Assembly: GCA_903821355.1 (NCBI GenBank)
Contig: CAIJKW010000049.1
Span: 1-56,057 of the forward strand
DNA length: 56,057 nt
Direction of reading: 5' to 3'
DNA from: an uncultured bacterium
GTDB taxonomy: Bacteria > Patescibacteriota > Minisyncoccia > Phycocordibacterales > CAIZLB01
Shown: piece after piece, positions 46,934-55,321 of the stretch
Position numbering within the stretch: the stretch's first letter is position 1
How the letters are laid out: every line of letters starts with the position of its first letter
The notes under the pieces: generated by a model
The model's input: only the letters and a program-made list of their open reading frames with translations
The model's database searches: none
What the model was told of the DNA's origin: nothing
Position numbers and translations under genes: made by a program

Positions 46934-48037
46934 ATGAAAATAGAATGCATAAGAGAAAGATTAGCCGAGGCTGTTTCAAAAGCTGAAAAGATTACAAGTA
47001 AGAATGCTTCGTTACCCATTCTTAAATGTATTCTTTTAAAAGCAACAAAAAAAGATGGTTTGTTTATCAACTCAACAAACCTAGATATTGGTATTGAAAT
47101 AAAAATACCAGCAAAAGTTGATGTTGAGGGTGTTGTTGCAATACCTGGATCTGTGTTGAATTCGTTCCTAACTAGTATTTCTTCTGAAAAAACAGTTACA
47201 CTAGATCTTCAGGATGGAAATCTTCTTGTTTCAACTCCAAAAACAAATACTATTATAAAAATATTTCCAAATGACGACTACCCAACACTTCCTTTTGTTG
47301 ATACAAAACAAGGTCTTGAAATACCCACAGAAAGCCTTATAACAGGTATTAAGTCTGTTTGGTATAGTTCCGCCACTTCTAGTATTAAACCAGAGCTCTC
47401 AAGTGTTTGTGTGACCCCTGAGGGCGATTCTATTGTGTTTGTAGCAACAGATGGATTGAGACTAGCTGAAAAAACAATTAAAACTAAACAAATACCAGAA
47501 TTTTCTCAAATTCTAATACCTGCAAAGAATGCTGTTGAAATAATAAGGGTTTTTGAGGGGGTAACAGAAAATATTAAAATGGTTATAGAACAAAACCAAA
47601 TCGCCATATCTTATAATGATATATATCTAGTTTCTAGAATTGTTGAGGGTAATTTTCCAAACTATAAAGCTATAATTCCAAAAGAGTTTGTTGCAGAGGT
47701 TACTGTTTTGAAGCAGGATTTAATAAACTGTTTCAAAACAAGCTCTATTTTTACAGACTCTTTTAATCACACTAAGTTTATAATTCATTCAGAAGAAAAA
47801 AGCGTTGAAATAATAACAAAAAACAACAATGTTGGAGAAAATTCAACAACAATACAAGGTTCCATTATTGGCGATTCTATGGATATTAATTTTAACTATA
47901 AATACATAATGGACGCTCTGGTTTCTATTAACTCCGATAGTTTAAAACTTTCTTTTAGTGGTATAAACAAACCAATGATAATGAAGCCAGTAGGAGATGA
48001 AAGTTTCTTATACCTCTTAATGCCGATGAATAGATAG
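46934..48037 (+). CDS. dnaN: DNA polymerase III beta subunit (sliding clamp)
   Basis: MKIECIRERLAEAVSKAEKITSKNASLPILKCILL...; FLYLLMPMNR C-terminus. Confidence 0.96.
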   Translation: MKIECIRERLAEAVSKAEKITSKNASLPILKCILLKATKKDGLFINSTNLDIGIEIKIPAKVDVEGVVAIPGSVLNSFLTSISSEKTVTLDLQDGNLLVSTPKTNTIIKIFPNDDYPTLPFVDTKQGLEIPTESLITGIKSVWYSSATSSIKPELSSVCVTPEGDSIVFVATDGLRLAEKTIKTKQIPEFSQILIPAKNAVEIIRVFEGVTENIKMVIEQNQIAISYNDIYLVSRIVEGNFPNYKAIIPKEFVAEVTVLKQDLINCFKTSSIFTDSFNHTKFIIHSEEKSVEIITKNNNVGENSTTIQGSIIGDSMDINFNYKYIMDALVSINSDSLKLSFSGINKPMIMKPVGDESFLYLLMPMNR

Positions 48038-48088
48038 ATAAGTAAAAAGGTGGTTATTTGACGATATTAATAATTTAAAAAAATAAAA

Positions 48089-48346
48089 ATGATCAATATC
48101 GGCGATTTATTAAAAAATTATTCGGAAATTAAAAGTCCATTAACTGATAAACTTAGTGTTTCTAATGCTTTAAATGAAAAATTTAATATAGATATTAAAG
48201 AAGATCAGATTTTTTTTAGAAAAAACACCATTGTTTTTAAGGTTAATTCTGTCCAAAAAAACCTTATTTACATTAAAAAAAACAATGTTTTGGAAATTAT
48301 TAAAAATACCGTTCCAAACAGGTTTATAAATACAATACAGTTTTAA
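48089..48346 (+). CDS. Small DUF721/DciA-like protein (tentative)
   Basis: 85 aa; KNTIVFKVNSVQKNLIYIKKNNVLEIIKNTVPNRFINTIQF resembles DUF721 C-terminal pattern; immediately downstream of dnaN. Confidence 0.5.
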   Translation: MINIGDLLKNYSEIKSPLTDKLSVSNALNEKFNIDIKEDQIFFRKNTIVFKVNSVQKNLIYIKKNNVLEIIKNTVPNRFINTIQF

Positions 48347-48388
48347 ATAGACTAAAAATAAATAAAATAAAAACCTTTTAGTTTCTAA

Positions 48389-50851
48389 TTATTTTACAGA
48401 GTAAACAGTTATGGCTTCTGTTTGTTTACCATCAGAGTCTATTTCAACAGCTTTTAGTTCATCTTCGAAATCACTAGAAGGTGTTTCTTTTGGAATATAA
48501 GAAAAAACAAAAGGTGATTCAATTGATTTTCCTATCGACATACCGTTTATATAATATTCTACAGAAACAGCTTTTTGTCCCAACCCAGAAACCATTATTG
48601 TTTGTCTAGATGTTTTGTCTATTGTTGAAAATTTAACAGGTGATGTTATTCTAAATCCACCACTATTTAAGTTTGAATTATTGTTTGTGTTGTTTGCATT
48701 ACTACCAACCAACCCTAAAGCTTGTGATCCTGTTGACCAATTTGCAACACCATATTCCCAGTTTCTAAACTGTTCGTCTGTAGAGTTCATTCCAGGGGCA
48801 GCTCCTTTTGGATTATTTTTGTTTACCCAATATAACTCTGAGTGAACTTCATTTCCCGGCCCCATCCAAGCTCCAGTTAAGAAAGGTTTTAATCCTGTTT
48901 CACTAGACTCTGGCGCCTCAAAATTTTCAACAGGAATTTTTGTTAGTTCATAATCCATAATACTTTTCCATAAAGGGCTCACAATTCTCGCTGAGGCTTG
49001 TTGTGCCATTGGGGTGTTATCATTGTTTCCCATCCATGCCCCGATTGAGATACTTGGTGTGTATCCAATTGACCAAGCATCTCTAGAGTTGTTTGTGGTA
49101 CCTGTTTTAATAGCAACCTGTCTGTCTCCAAAATAGCTTCTAGAAAAAATAGACGATCTAGCGTTTGCATCAGATAGTACATCGTTAATTAATCTGGCTG
49201 TTTGTTGGGGTATAACTTGTTTTGTTGGAGCGATATCTGGTGCTTTTTCTAAAACCTCACCCTTTTCAGTTTCTATTTTTAAAACAGATATCACTGGTGT
49301 TTTTTGACCATCGTTTGCAAAAACTCCATAAGCCGAAGTCATATCCAATGGAGAAACTTCACCACCTCCAAGAGCCAAAGACAATCCATATTGAGAGGCT
49401 GAACCCAAATCATTAATACCCACAGCTGTGGCTGTTTTTATGGTATCGTCTATCCCAGCTAAATACATAACCTTAACAGATGGGATGTTTCTTGATTGTG
49501 CCAAGGCTGATCTAAAATTCATTAAGCCCTTGTATCCACCCTCGTAATTTTGAGGAGAGTAACATTTTGAGGTTGGGTCAGAGCTACTATTATCACCTAA
49601 GGGTGAACAATTTACATTAAACTCTGTTGAAACATCGTAAAGTGGTGTGTCAGGTGTATATCCTTTTGTAAATGCTGTTGCATAAGCAAATGGCTTAAAA
49701 GCTGAACCTGGTTGTCTATGTGCTGTTGCAACATTAAAGTTTCCGTTGTTGTTTTTATCGAAATAATCTTTTGATCCAACCATCATTAATATTTGACCCG
49801 TCTTTGGATCTGTTGCAACAACAGCGGCGTTTGTTGCTTTAAACGCTGGACCATTTTTTGTTATATAATTGTAAACCAAATCCTCTGATTTTTGTTGCAG
49901 ATCATAATCAAGTGTTGTTGTTATTTTTAAACCCCCTTTTGCCAACAACTCCTCTCCATATTTTTCTACTAAATAATCTTTGACATACATAACAAAATGA
50001 GGAGCTTTTATTCCAGCGATTGATTTTGGTTGAAATACAACCTTCTCATTTAAGGCTTTGTTATACTCGTCTTCTGTGATCGTTTTGGCATCAAAAGCTT
50101 TCTTGAGCACAAGATTTTTTCTAGCTTCAAGTTTATCTTTGTTTTTTCCATAAGGGGAAAGTGTTGTTGGAGATTGGGGGAGGGAAGCCAAATAAGCCGA
50201 CTCCGCAAGGGTTAAATCTTTTGATTTTTTATTAAAATAAAGAGAACTAGCTTCTTCTATACCATAAATATTACCCCCATAAGGCGCCTCATTCAAATAC
50301 ATATTCAAAATAGTGTCTTTTGAGGTGTTTTGTTCTAATTTAATAGCTAAAATCCATTCTTTAATTTTTCTGGTGACATTTTTATCTTGAGACAATAATG
50401 AGTTTTTAACTACTTGTTGTGTAATTGTAGAACCACCTTGGCTGAATTTTAAAGAGAAAATATTTGCAATAATAGCTCTTAATATTGAGCTAACTTTAAT
50501 ACCCCCATGGTTGTAAAAATCAACATCTTCAATTGCAATTGTTGTTTTTTTAACATAAGGAGAAATTTGGTCAAAAGGTGTTACTGTTCTTCTGACTTTT
50601 TCACTCAAATCATAAAGCAAAACATTTCCTGTTCTGTCATAAATTTTAGCAGACTGACCAAGTAATCTATCATCAAAAGATGATAGATCTGGTGTTTTAA
50701 TGGTTGAGGCCCAGATTACGAAAAATCCAGTCAAAATAAGTAGACAAACAATCAAAACCAAGACGACGTCTCTAATTACATACTTAATTTGTTTTTTGCC
50801 TCTTCTGCGGTTCATAAAATCACCAATCTTTTTTTTGTAGTATTTAAACAT
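48389..50851 (-). CDS. Class A penicillin-binding protein (PBP1A-like)
   Basis: IAIEDVDFYNHGGIKVSSILRAI; GGSTITQQVVKN; RQPGSAFKPFAYATAF; AIKTGTTNNSRDAW. Confidence 0.95.
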   Translation of the reverse strand: MFKYYKKKIGDFMNRRRGKKQIKYVIRDVVLVLIVCLLILTGFFVIWASTIKTPDLSSFDDRLLGQSAKIYDRTGNVLLYDLSEKVRRTVTPFDQISPYVKKTTIAIEDVDFYNHGGIKVSSILRAIIANIFSLKFSQGGSTITQQVVKNSLLSQDKNVTRKIKEWILAIKLEQNTSKDTILNMYLNEAPYGGNIYGIEEASSLYFNKKSKDLTLAESAYLASLPQSPTTLSPYGKNKDKLEARKNLVLKKAFDAKTITEDEYNKALNEKVVFQPKSIAGIKAPHFVMYVKDYLVEKYGEELLAKGGLKITTTLDYDLQQKSEDLVYNYITKNGPAFKATNAAVVATDPKTGQILMMVGSKDYFDKNNNGNFNVATAHRQPGSAFKPFAYATAFTKGYTPDTPLYDVSTEFNVNCSPLGDNSSSDPTSKCYSPQNYEGGYKGLMNFRSALAQSRNIPSVKVMYLAGIDDTIKTATAVGINDLGSASQYGLSLALGGGEVSPLDMTSAYGVFANDGQKTPVISVLKIETEKGEVLEKAPDIAPTKQVIPQQTARLINDVLSDANARSSIFSRSYFGDRQVAIKTGTTNNSRDAWSIGYTPSISIGAWMGNNDNTPMAQQASARIVSPLWKSIMDYELTKIPVENFEAPESSETGLKPFLTGAWMGPGNEVHSELYWVNKNNPKGAAPGMNSTDEQFRNWEYGVANWSTGSQALGLVGSNANNTNNNSNLNSGGFRITSPVKFSTIDKTSRQTIMVSGLGQKAVSVEYYINGMSIGKSIESPFVFSYIPKETPSSDFEDELKAVEIDSDGKQTEAITVYSVK

Positions 50852-50917
50852 TTTGTTTTTTTAAATCAAACCATATTATACATTTTATACACCAAAAAGC
50901 CACTAAAAATACACAAG

Positions 50918-50953
50918 AAAAAACACTCATTTTATTCTTAAAAGAGTGTTTTT
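50918..50953. terminator. Intrinsic terminator
   Basis: AAAAACACTC ... GAGTGTTTTT. Confidence 0.75.
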
Positions 50954-50983
50954 AATATAAATGATTATAGGTTTTTGTCTAAT

Positions 50984-51265
50984 TTAAAACAAATCCTCAC
51001 TAATTTCATCCTCAGGTTCATCCTCATCATCTCCTGCTGCAACAAATTCTCCGTTTTCATCCAAAATACCACCAGCTTCACCAAAACCAAAAGGGTCTTC
51101 TGTGTCCTCCTTCTCTGGATCCTCAGCTCCTTCCACAGCTAAATCCTCAACCTCCTCAGGTTCGTCAATGATGGCTGATGGGTCTATATCATCAACCTCC
51201 TTCTCCTCAACCTCATCTAAATCCAAAGCGTCCCCATTATTTGTTGTGTCTAGTTCGTCAACCAT
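50984..51265 (-). CDS. Small extremely acidic protein
   Basis: 93 aa, roughly 40% Asp/Glu, no Arg; own terminator downstream. Confidence 0.7.
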   Translation of the reverse strand: MVDELDTTNNGDALDLDEVEEKEVDDIDPSAIIDEPEEVEDLAVEGAEDPEKEDTEDPFGFGEAGGILDENGEFVAAGDDEDEPEDEISEDLF

Positions 51266-51383
51266 AATTATGTATTTAATTTATTATTAAAATGCTTATT
51301 TGATATATTTATCACATCAATAGAAATATGCAAGAAAAACTGTGGATATTTATTAAAAAGCTATCATTTTATTGAATAGTTCT

Positions 51384-51857
51384 TTAGTATTTTAGAAACG
51401 CTCCACAAGCGAGTCCACAGGCAATAGCGTCGTATTCATCATCTGTGGCTTTTTTGTCCATGTTTAAAATTAATTTAACCATTTTTGTTACTTGGTGTTT
51501 GTCACTTTTACCATCACTTGTAACAGCTAGTTTTATTTCCATTGGATTGATCTCCTTAATAATTAGATTGTTTTTTTTACAAACATAAATTATCACACCC
51601 CTTGTTTCAGCCACCCTCATCGCTGTTTTTGTGTTTTTACTAAAAAACAAAGTTTCAATAGCAAGAACAGAAGGTTTGTGGAATCTAATTATTTCCTCTA
51701 ATTTATCACCAATTTCAAACAAACGTTCTTCAAAAGGTTTTTTGGCGTCTGTTTTAAAACACTCAGAATGTATCAAGGTCTCTTTTTTACCCTGCTCTTT
51801 GTTTATGATTGCAATACCTAATCTTTCATATCCAGGGTCTATTGCTAGTATCTTCAT
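51384..51857 (-). CDS. ruvC: Holliday junction resolvase RuvC
   Basis: MKILAIDPGYERLGIAII; AIETLFFSKNTKTAMRVAETRGVI; DDEYDAIACGLACG. Confidence 0.95.
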   Translation of the reverse strand: MKILAIDPGYERLGIAIINKEQGKKETLIHSECFKTDAKKPFEERLFEIGDKLEEIIRFHKPSVLAIETLFFSKNTKTAMRVAETRGVIIYVCKKNNLIIKEINPMEIKLAVTSDGKSDKHQVTKMVKLILNMDKKATDDEYDAIACGLACGAFLKY

Positions 51858-51896
51858 TTTTATCGTTTGTTAAATATGTTTTTCTAATCACTCAAT

Positions 51897-52946
51897 CTAT
51901 GCAAATTTAATTTGTTTTTCCTCCGGATAATCAAGTCCTAAATGGGCATACCCTTGAGGTGTAACAACACGACCTCTTGGTGTTCTTTCTATAAAACCAA
52001 GTTGTATTAGATAGGGTTCACTAAATTCTTCTATTGTTGCTTCATCTTCTGAAAGAGACGCTGCGATGGTGCCCAAACCAACCGGGCCGCCATTATATTT
52101 TTCAACAATAGTACTAAGTATTGATCTATCCATCGCTGTTAAACCTCTTCTGTCTATAGAAAGTAAGGACAAAGCCTCTTCAACAACATCTTTGGTTAAT
52201 TGTTTTTTTAGAACCTGTGCATAATCCCGGCACCTCTTTAATAAGTAGTTTGCTGTACGGGGAGTGGACCTGCTTCTTTTTGAAATTTCAGCCATGGCAC
52301 CTTCGTCAATATTCATGTTTAAAATTTTTGCTGATCTTGAGATTATTTTTTCTATTTCTTTTTCTGTGTAAAATTCTAATCTAAACACTCCACCAGAGAA
52401 TCTTGAACGAAGAGGGGATGATATCATTGCCACACGTGTTGTTGCAGAGATCAGGGTAAAGGGTGGTAAATCTAGTTGAATTGTTCTTGCTGACGGTCCT
52501 TTTCCAATGATAATGTCTATTTGACCAGATTCCATGGCGGGATAAAGGACTTCCTCAACAGTTTTGTTTAAGCGATGTATTTCGTCGATAAAAAGAATAT
52601 CTCCTGGGGAAAGGTTTGTTAGCACTGACGCCAAATCTCCCACACGCTCTATTACAGGCCCAGAGGTGACTTTTATTTGGGAACCAGTCTCTTTGGCAAT
52701 AAGATGGGCCATGGTTGTTTTACCTAAACCTGGGGGACCGTAGAACAAAAGGTGTTCTGGTGGGTGATTTCTCTCTTTTGCGGCTGTCAGCAGTATTTTA
52801 AGGTTGTTTTTGATCTGTTCCTGGCCTATATACTCTTCAAAATTATTTGGTCTAAGTTCTTGGTCAAGAACCTTATCCCCAGATTTTTCTAGGGTTTCAT
52901 CAGAGACAGGTTCATTTATAAGGGTTTTATTAAAATCTTGGGTCAT
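51897..52946 (-). CDS. ruvB: Holliday junction helicase RuvB
   Basis: LRPNNFEEYIGQEQIKNNL; LLFYGPPGLGKTTMAHLIA; ILFIDEIHRLNKTVEEVLYPAMES. Confidence 0.97.
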   Translation of the reverse strand: MTQDFNKTLINEPVSDETLEKSGDKVLDQELRPNNFEEYIGQEQIKNNLKILLTAAKERNHPPEHLLFYGPPGLGKTTMAHLIAKETGSQIKVTSGPVIERVGDLASVLTNLSPGDILFIDEIHRLNKTVEEVLYPAMESGQIDIIIGKGPSARTIQLDLPPFTLISATTRVAMISSPLRSRFSGGVFRLEFYTEKEIEKIISRSAKILNMNIDEGAMAEISKRSRSTPRTANYLLKRCRDYAQVLKKQLTKDVVEEALSLLSIDRRGLTAMDRSILSTIVEKYNGGPVGLGTIAASLSEDEATIEEFSEPYLIQLGFIERTPRGRVVTPQGYAHLGLDYPEEKQIKFA

Positions 52947-52995
52947 TGTTGTGTCTATTGTTTATATTTTAACCCTTAATTAAAATAATGCCTGC

Positions 52996-53024
52996 TTGAC
53001 AGAAAAAAGTAAGCATGCTAAGAT
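52996..53024 (+). promoter_or_regulatory. Strong sigma70-type promoter with extended -10
   Basis: TTGACA (52996-53001), 17 bp spacer, TGC-TAAGAT (-10 at 53019-53024). Confidence 0.8.
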
Positions 53025-53030
53025 GTTTAA

Positions 53031-53298
53031 GACTTTGAAATGTACTTGCAACAAAGAGTGATGGGGTGTTAAAATAAGACTCTTTGTAATTCGCATACAA
53101 AATAGGAAAGAAAAAGAGGTTTACAAACGGCTCCTTAAATCTCTAAGCGATACAACCTTCGCGGGTCTATCGGTTTTTCTTAAAGGACGTACTGGTGCGG
53201 GCTTTATGCCACGTTCCTGGTACTATCCTTAAAGAACTATCGGGCTTTAGGTCTTAGGACTTAAAGCATCGCTTAGAGATTTAAAGTGCTGTTTTTTT
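53031..53298 (+). ncRNA. Structured noncoding RNA, possibly 6S RNA-like
   Basis: Promoter at 52996; 17-bp perfect closing stem TTAAATCTCTAAGCGAT (53135-53151)/ATCGCTTAGAGATTTAA (53268-53284), extended by AAACGGC/GCTGTTT; inner rod and 3' side hairpin; T7 at 53292-53298; no ORF. Confidence 0.65.
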
Positions 53299-53458
53299 AT
53301 GTCAATTTTTTAAATTTAGTTATTTTTCAAAACAACCAAATTACTTTCTTTAAAATTGATAAAGTAACAATACCTTTCTGCCCAACTTAAGTCAACGAAC
53401 ATATACACAGTTTTGTTTTTCAATAAGTGTTTAATCAAAGTGTCAAATACTTCCGATT

Positions 53459-55174
53459 TTAAATTATACTAGGCTCTTCAAACATTTCATCTTTTGCTAG
53501 GTCCACAACACGCTCCAACTCTTCAAAAGAAGTTACCCCTTTCAAAACCTTTACAACACCATCTTGTCTCAAATCTAAAAATCCTTGTTTTTTGGCTACA
53601 GCCTTTATTTCTCTTTCACTTGGGTTTTCTCTAACGATTCTTTCGATTGAGGCATCTGTTAATATTAGCTCATGAATACCTGTTCTGTCGTAATAACCAG
53701 TGTTATTACATTTGATACAACCAACCGCGGTATATATTTCTGTTGGTTTCTGTAAAAAATCTTTTCCTTCTTCAAAATCTTTAATTGATTCTAAAACATC
53801 ATTAACTAAATCAACCCTTTCTGTTGGTATTGGAATCTTCTTTTTGCACGATTCACACAGAACTCTAACTAAACGTTGTGCAATAGCAACGTGAATTGCA
53901 GATGTTAGAGTTTTTGGATCAGCGCCAAGGTCTATTAATCTAGTAAATGTTCCAGCGGCATTGTTTGTGTGGAGTGTAGAAAAAACCAAGTGACCAGTTA
54001 GAGCTGCGTTAATCGCAGTTATTGCTGTTTCGGCATCTCTAATTTCTCCAACCATTATAATGTCTGGGTCTTGTCTCATTGCAGACTTAAGGCCAGCTTC
54101 AAAAGTATAACCCTTAGATTCTTCAACTTGAGTCTGAACGATTCCTGGAAGGTGGTATTCAACAGGGTCTTCTATCGTAATAATTTTATATTCTGGATTA
54201 GAAACTTCTCTAAGGAACGCATAAAGGGTTGTTGTTTTACCAGATCCTGTTGGTCCTGTTGTTAAAATTAAACCGTTTGGTCTTGCTGTTTCCTTTCTTA
54301 TTGCCTCAAGAAAGCGTTTTGACATACCAAGTTTTTCCATCGTAACCATTATAGATTCCGGGTTTAATATACGCATTACAACAGATTCGCCATAAGACCC
54401 CGGTATTGTTGAGGTTCTTATTTCAATGTCGGTGTTTTTAATTTTAACTGTAAACCTACCATCTTGTGAGTTTTCTTTAATATTAAGTTTTAATCCAGAA
54501 AGTAATTTTATTCTAGAAAGAGTTAATTCATAAGTTTCTTTATCAAATTCTGAGATGGTAGTGAGAACTCCGTCGATTCTATATCTAAGTCTTGCGTTAA
54601 ACTCTCCAACTTCCATGTGTATATCAGACGATTTTGTGGAAAGAGCCCCCGCCATCATAATTGAAAGCATTTTTGAAACACGGTGTGTTTTCTTCATCTC
54701 AAGAGCTTCTTTGATCCAACCTGCTATATCCTCAATCTTTTCAGCTCTTTGAACAAGAGACTCAATCTCTTCGTTTGATATATCAAGTGACCCTGCTTCT
54801 GTTTCTGATGCAAAAGAAATATCCTTGTATCTCTCCCAAGCTTTGTTTAAACTATGCATTGAGGCTATAAAAACTATTGATTTATAACCCTTTCTCTCTA
54901 GGTTATCCAAAACATCTTTTGTCTCAACACTTTCAGGTGAGTGAACCGCTACAGAGATCTTTGTTCCAACGATATCAAAGACAGCAACTAGCCCTGCTCT
55001 TGCTGTTTCCTCATCTATTAGCTTAAGACCGTCAGAATTAATGGAAACTTTTGTTAGATCTATATATGTTATATTGTATTTATCAGCAAGTATTTGCATG
55101 GAAGCCTCTTCTTCATCAAGAAGCAACTGCTTCATCCTAGAGTTTTGTTTGTCTTCATCAAAATGAATTGTCAT
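53459..55174 (-). CDS. PilB/GspE-family type IV pilus/type II secretion ATPase
   Basis: GLILTTGPTGSGKTTTLYAFLREV; ITIEDPVEYHLPGIVQTQV; MRQDPDIIMVGEIRDAETA; HTNNAAGTFTRLIDLG; CESCKKK...CIKCNNTGY. Confidence 0.96.
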   Translation of the reverse strand: MTIHFDEDKQNSRMKQLLLDEEEASMQILADKYNITYIDLTKVSINSDGLKLIDEETARAGLVAVFDIVGTKISVAVHSPESVETKDVLDNLERKGYKSIVFIASMHSLNKAWERYKDISFASETEAGSLDISNEEIESLVQRAEKIEDIAGWIKEALEMKKTHRVSKMLSIMMAGALSTKSSDIHMEVGEFNARLRYRIDGVLTTISEFDKETYELTLSRIKLLSGLKLNIKENSQDGRFTVKIKNTDIEIRTSTIPGSYGESVVMRILNPESIMVTMEKLGMSKRFLEAIRKETARPNGLILTTGPTGSGKTTTLYAFLREVSNPEYKIITIEDPVEYHLPGIVQTQVEESKGYTFEAGLKSAMRQDPDIIMVGEIRDAETAITAINAALTGHLVFSTLHTNNAAGTFTRLIDLGADPKTLTSAIHVAIAQRLVRVLCESCKKKIPIPTERVDLVNDVLESIKDFEEGKDFLQKPTEIYTAVGCIKCNNTGYYDRTGIHELILTDASIERIVRENPSEREIKAVAKKQGFLDLRQDGVVKVLKGVTSFEELERVVDLAKDEMFEEPSII

Positions 55175-55321
55175 AACATTATTTTATACTGTTTTTGTAT
55201 AATGTGCCAATAAATAGAGCGTTGACATAATTATTTGCAAATAAATAGCCTGTTTTTTGTTTGACGAAAGATGTTGACAGGGATACAATTATTGTATTGT
55301 TAAAATAACAAAATAATATTT

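Noticed and set aside
52430-52445. CACGTG (ACACGTGT) in ruvB as a parS site
   Set aside because: Arms do not match the parS consensus; coding context explains it.
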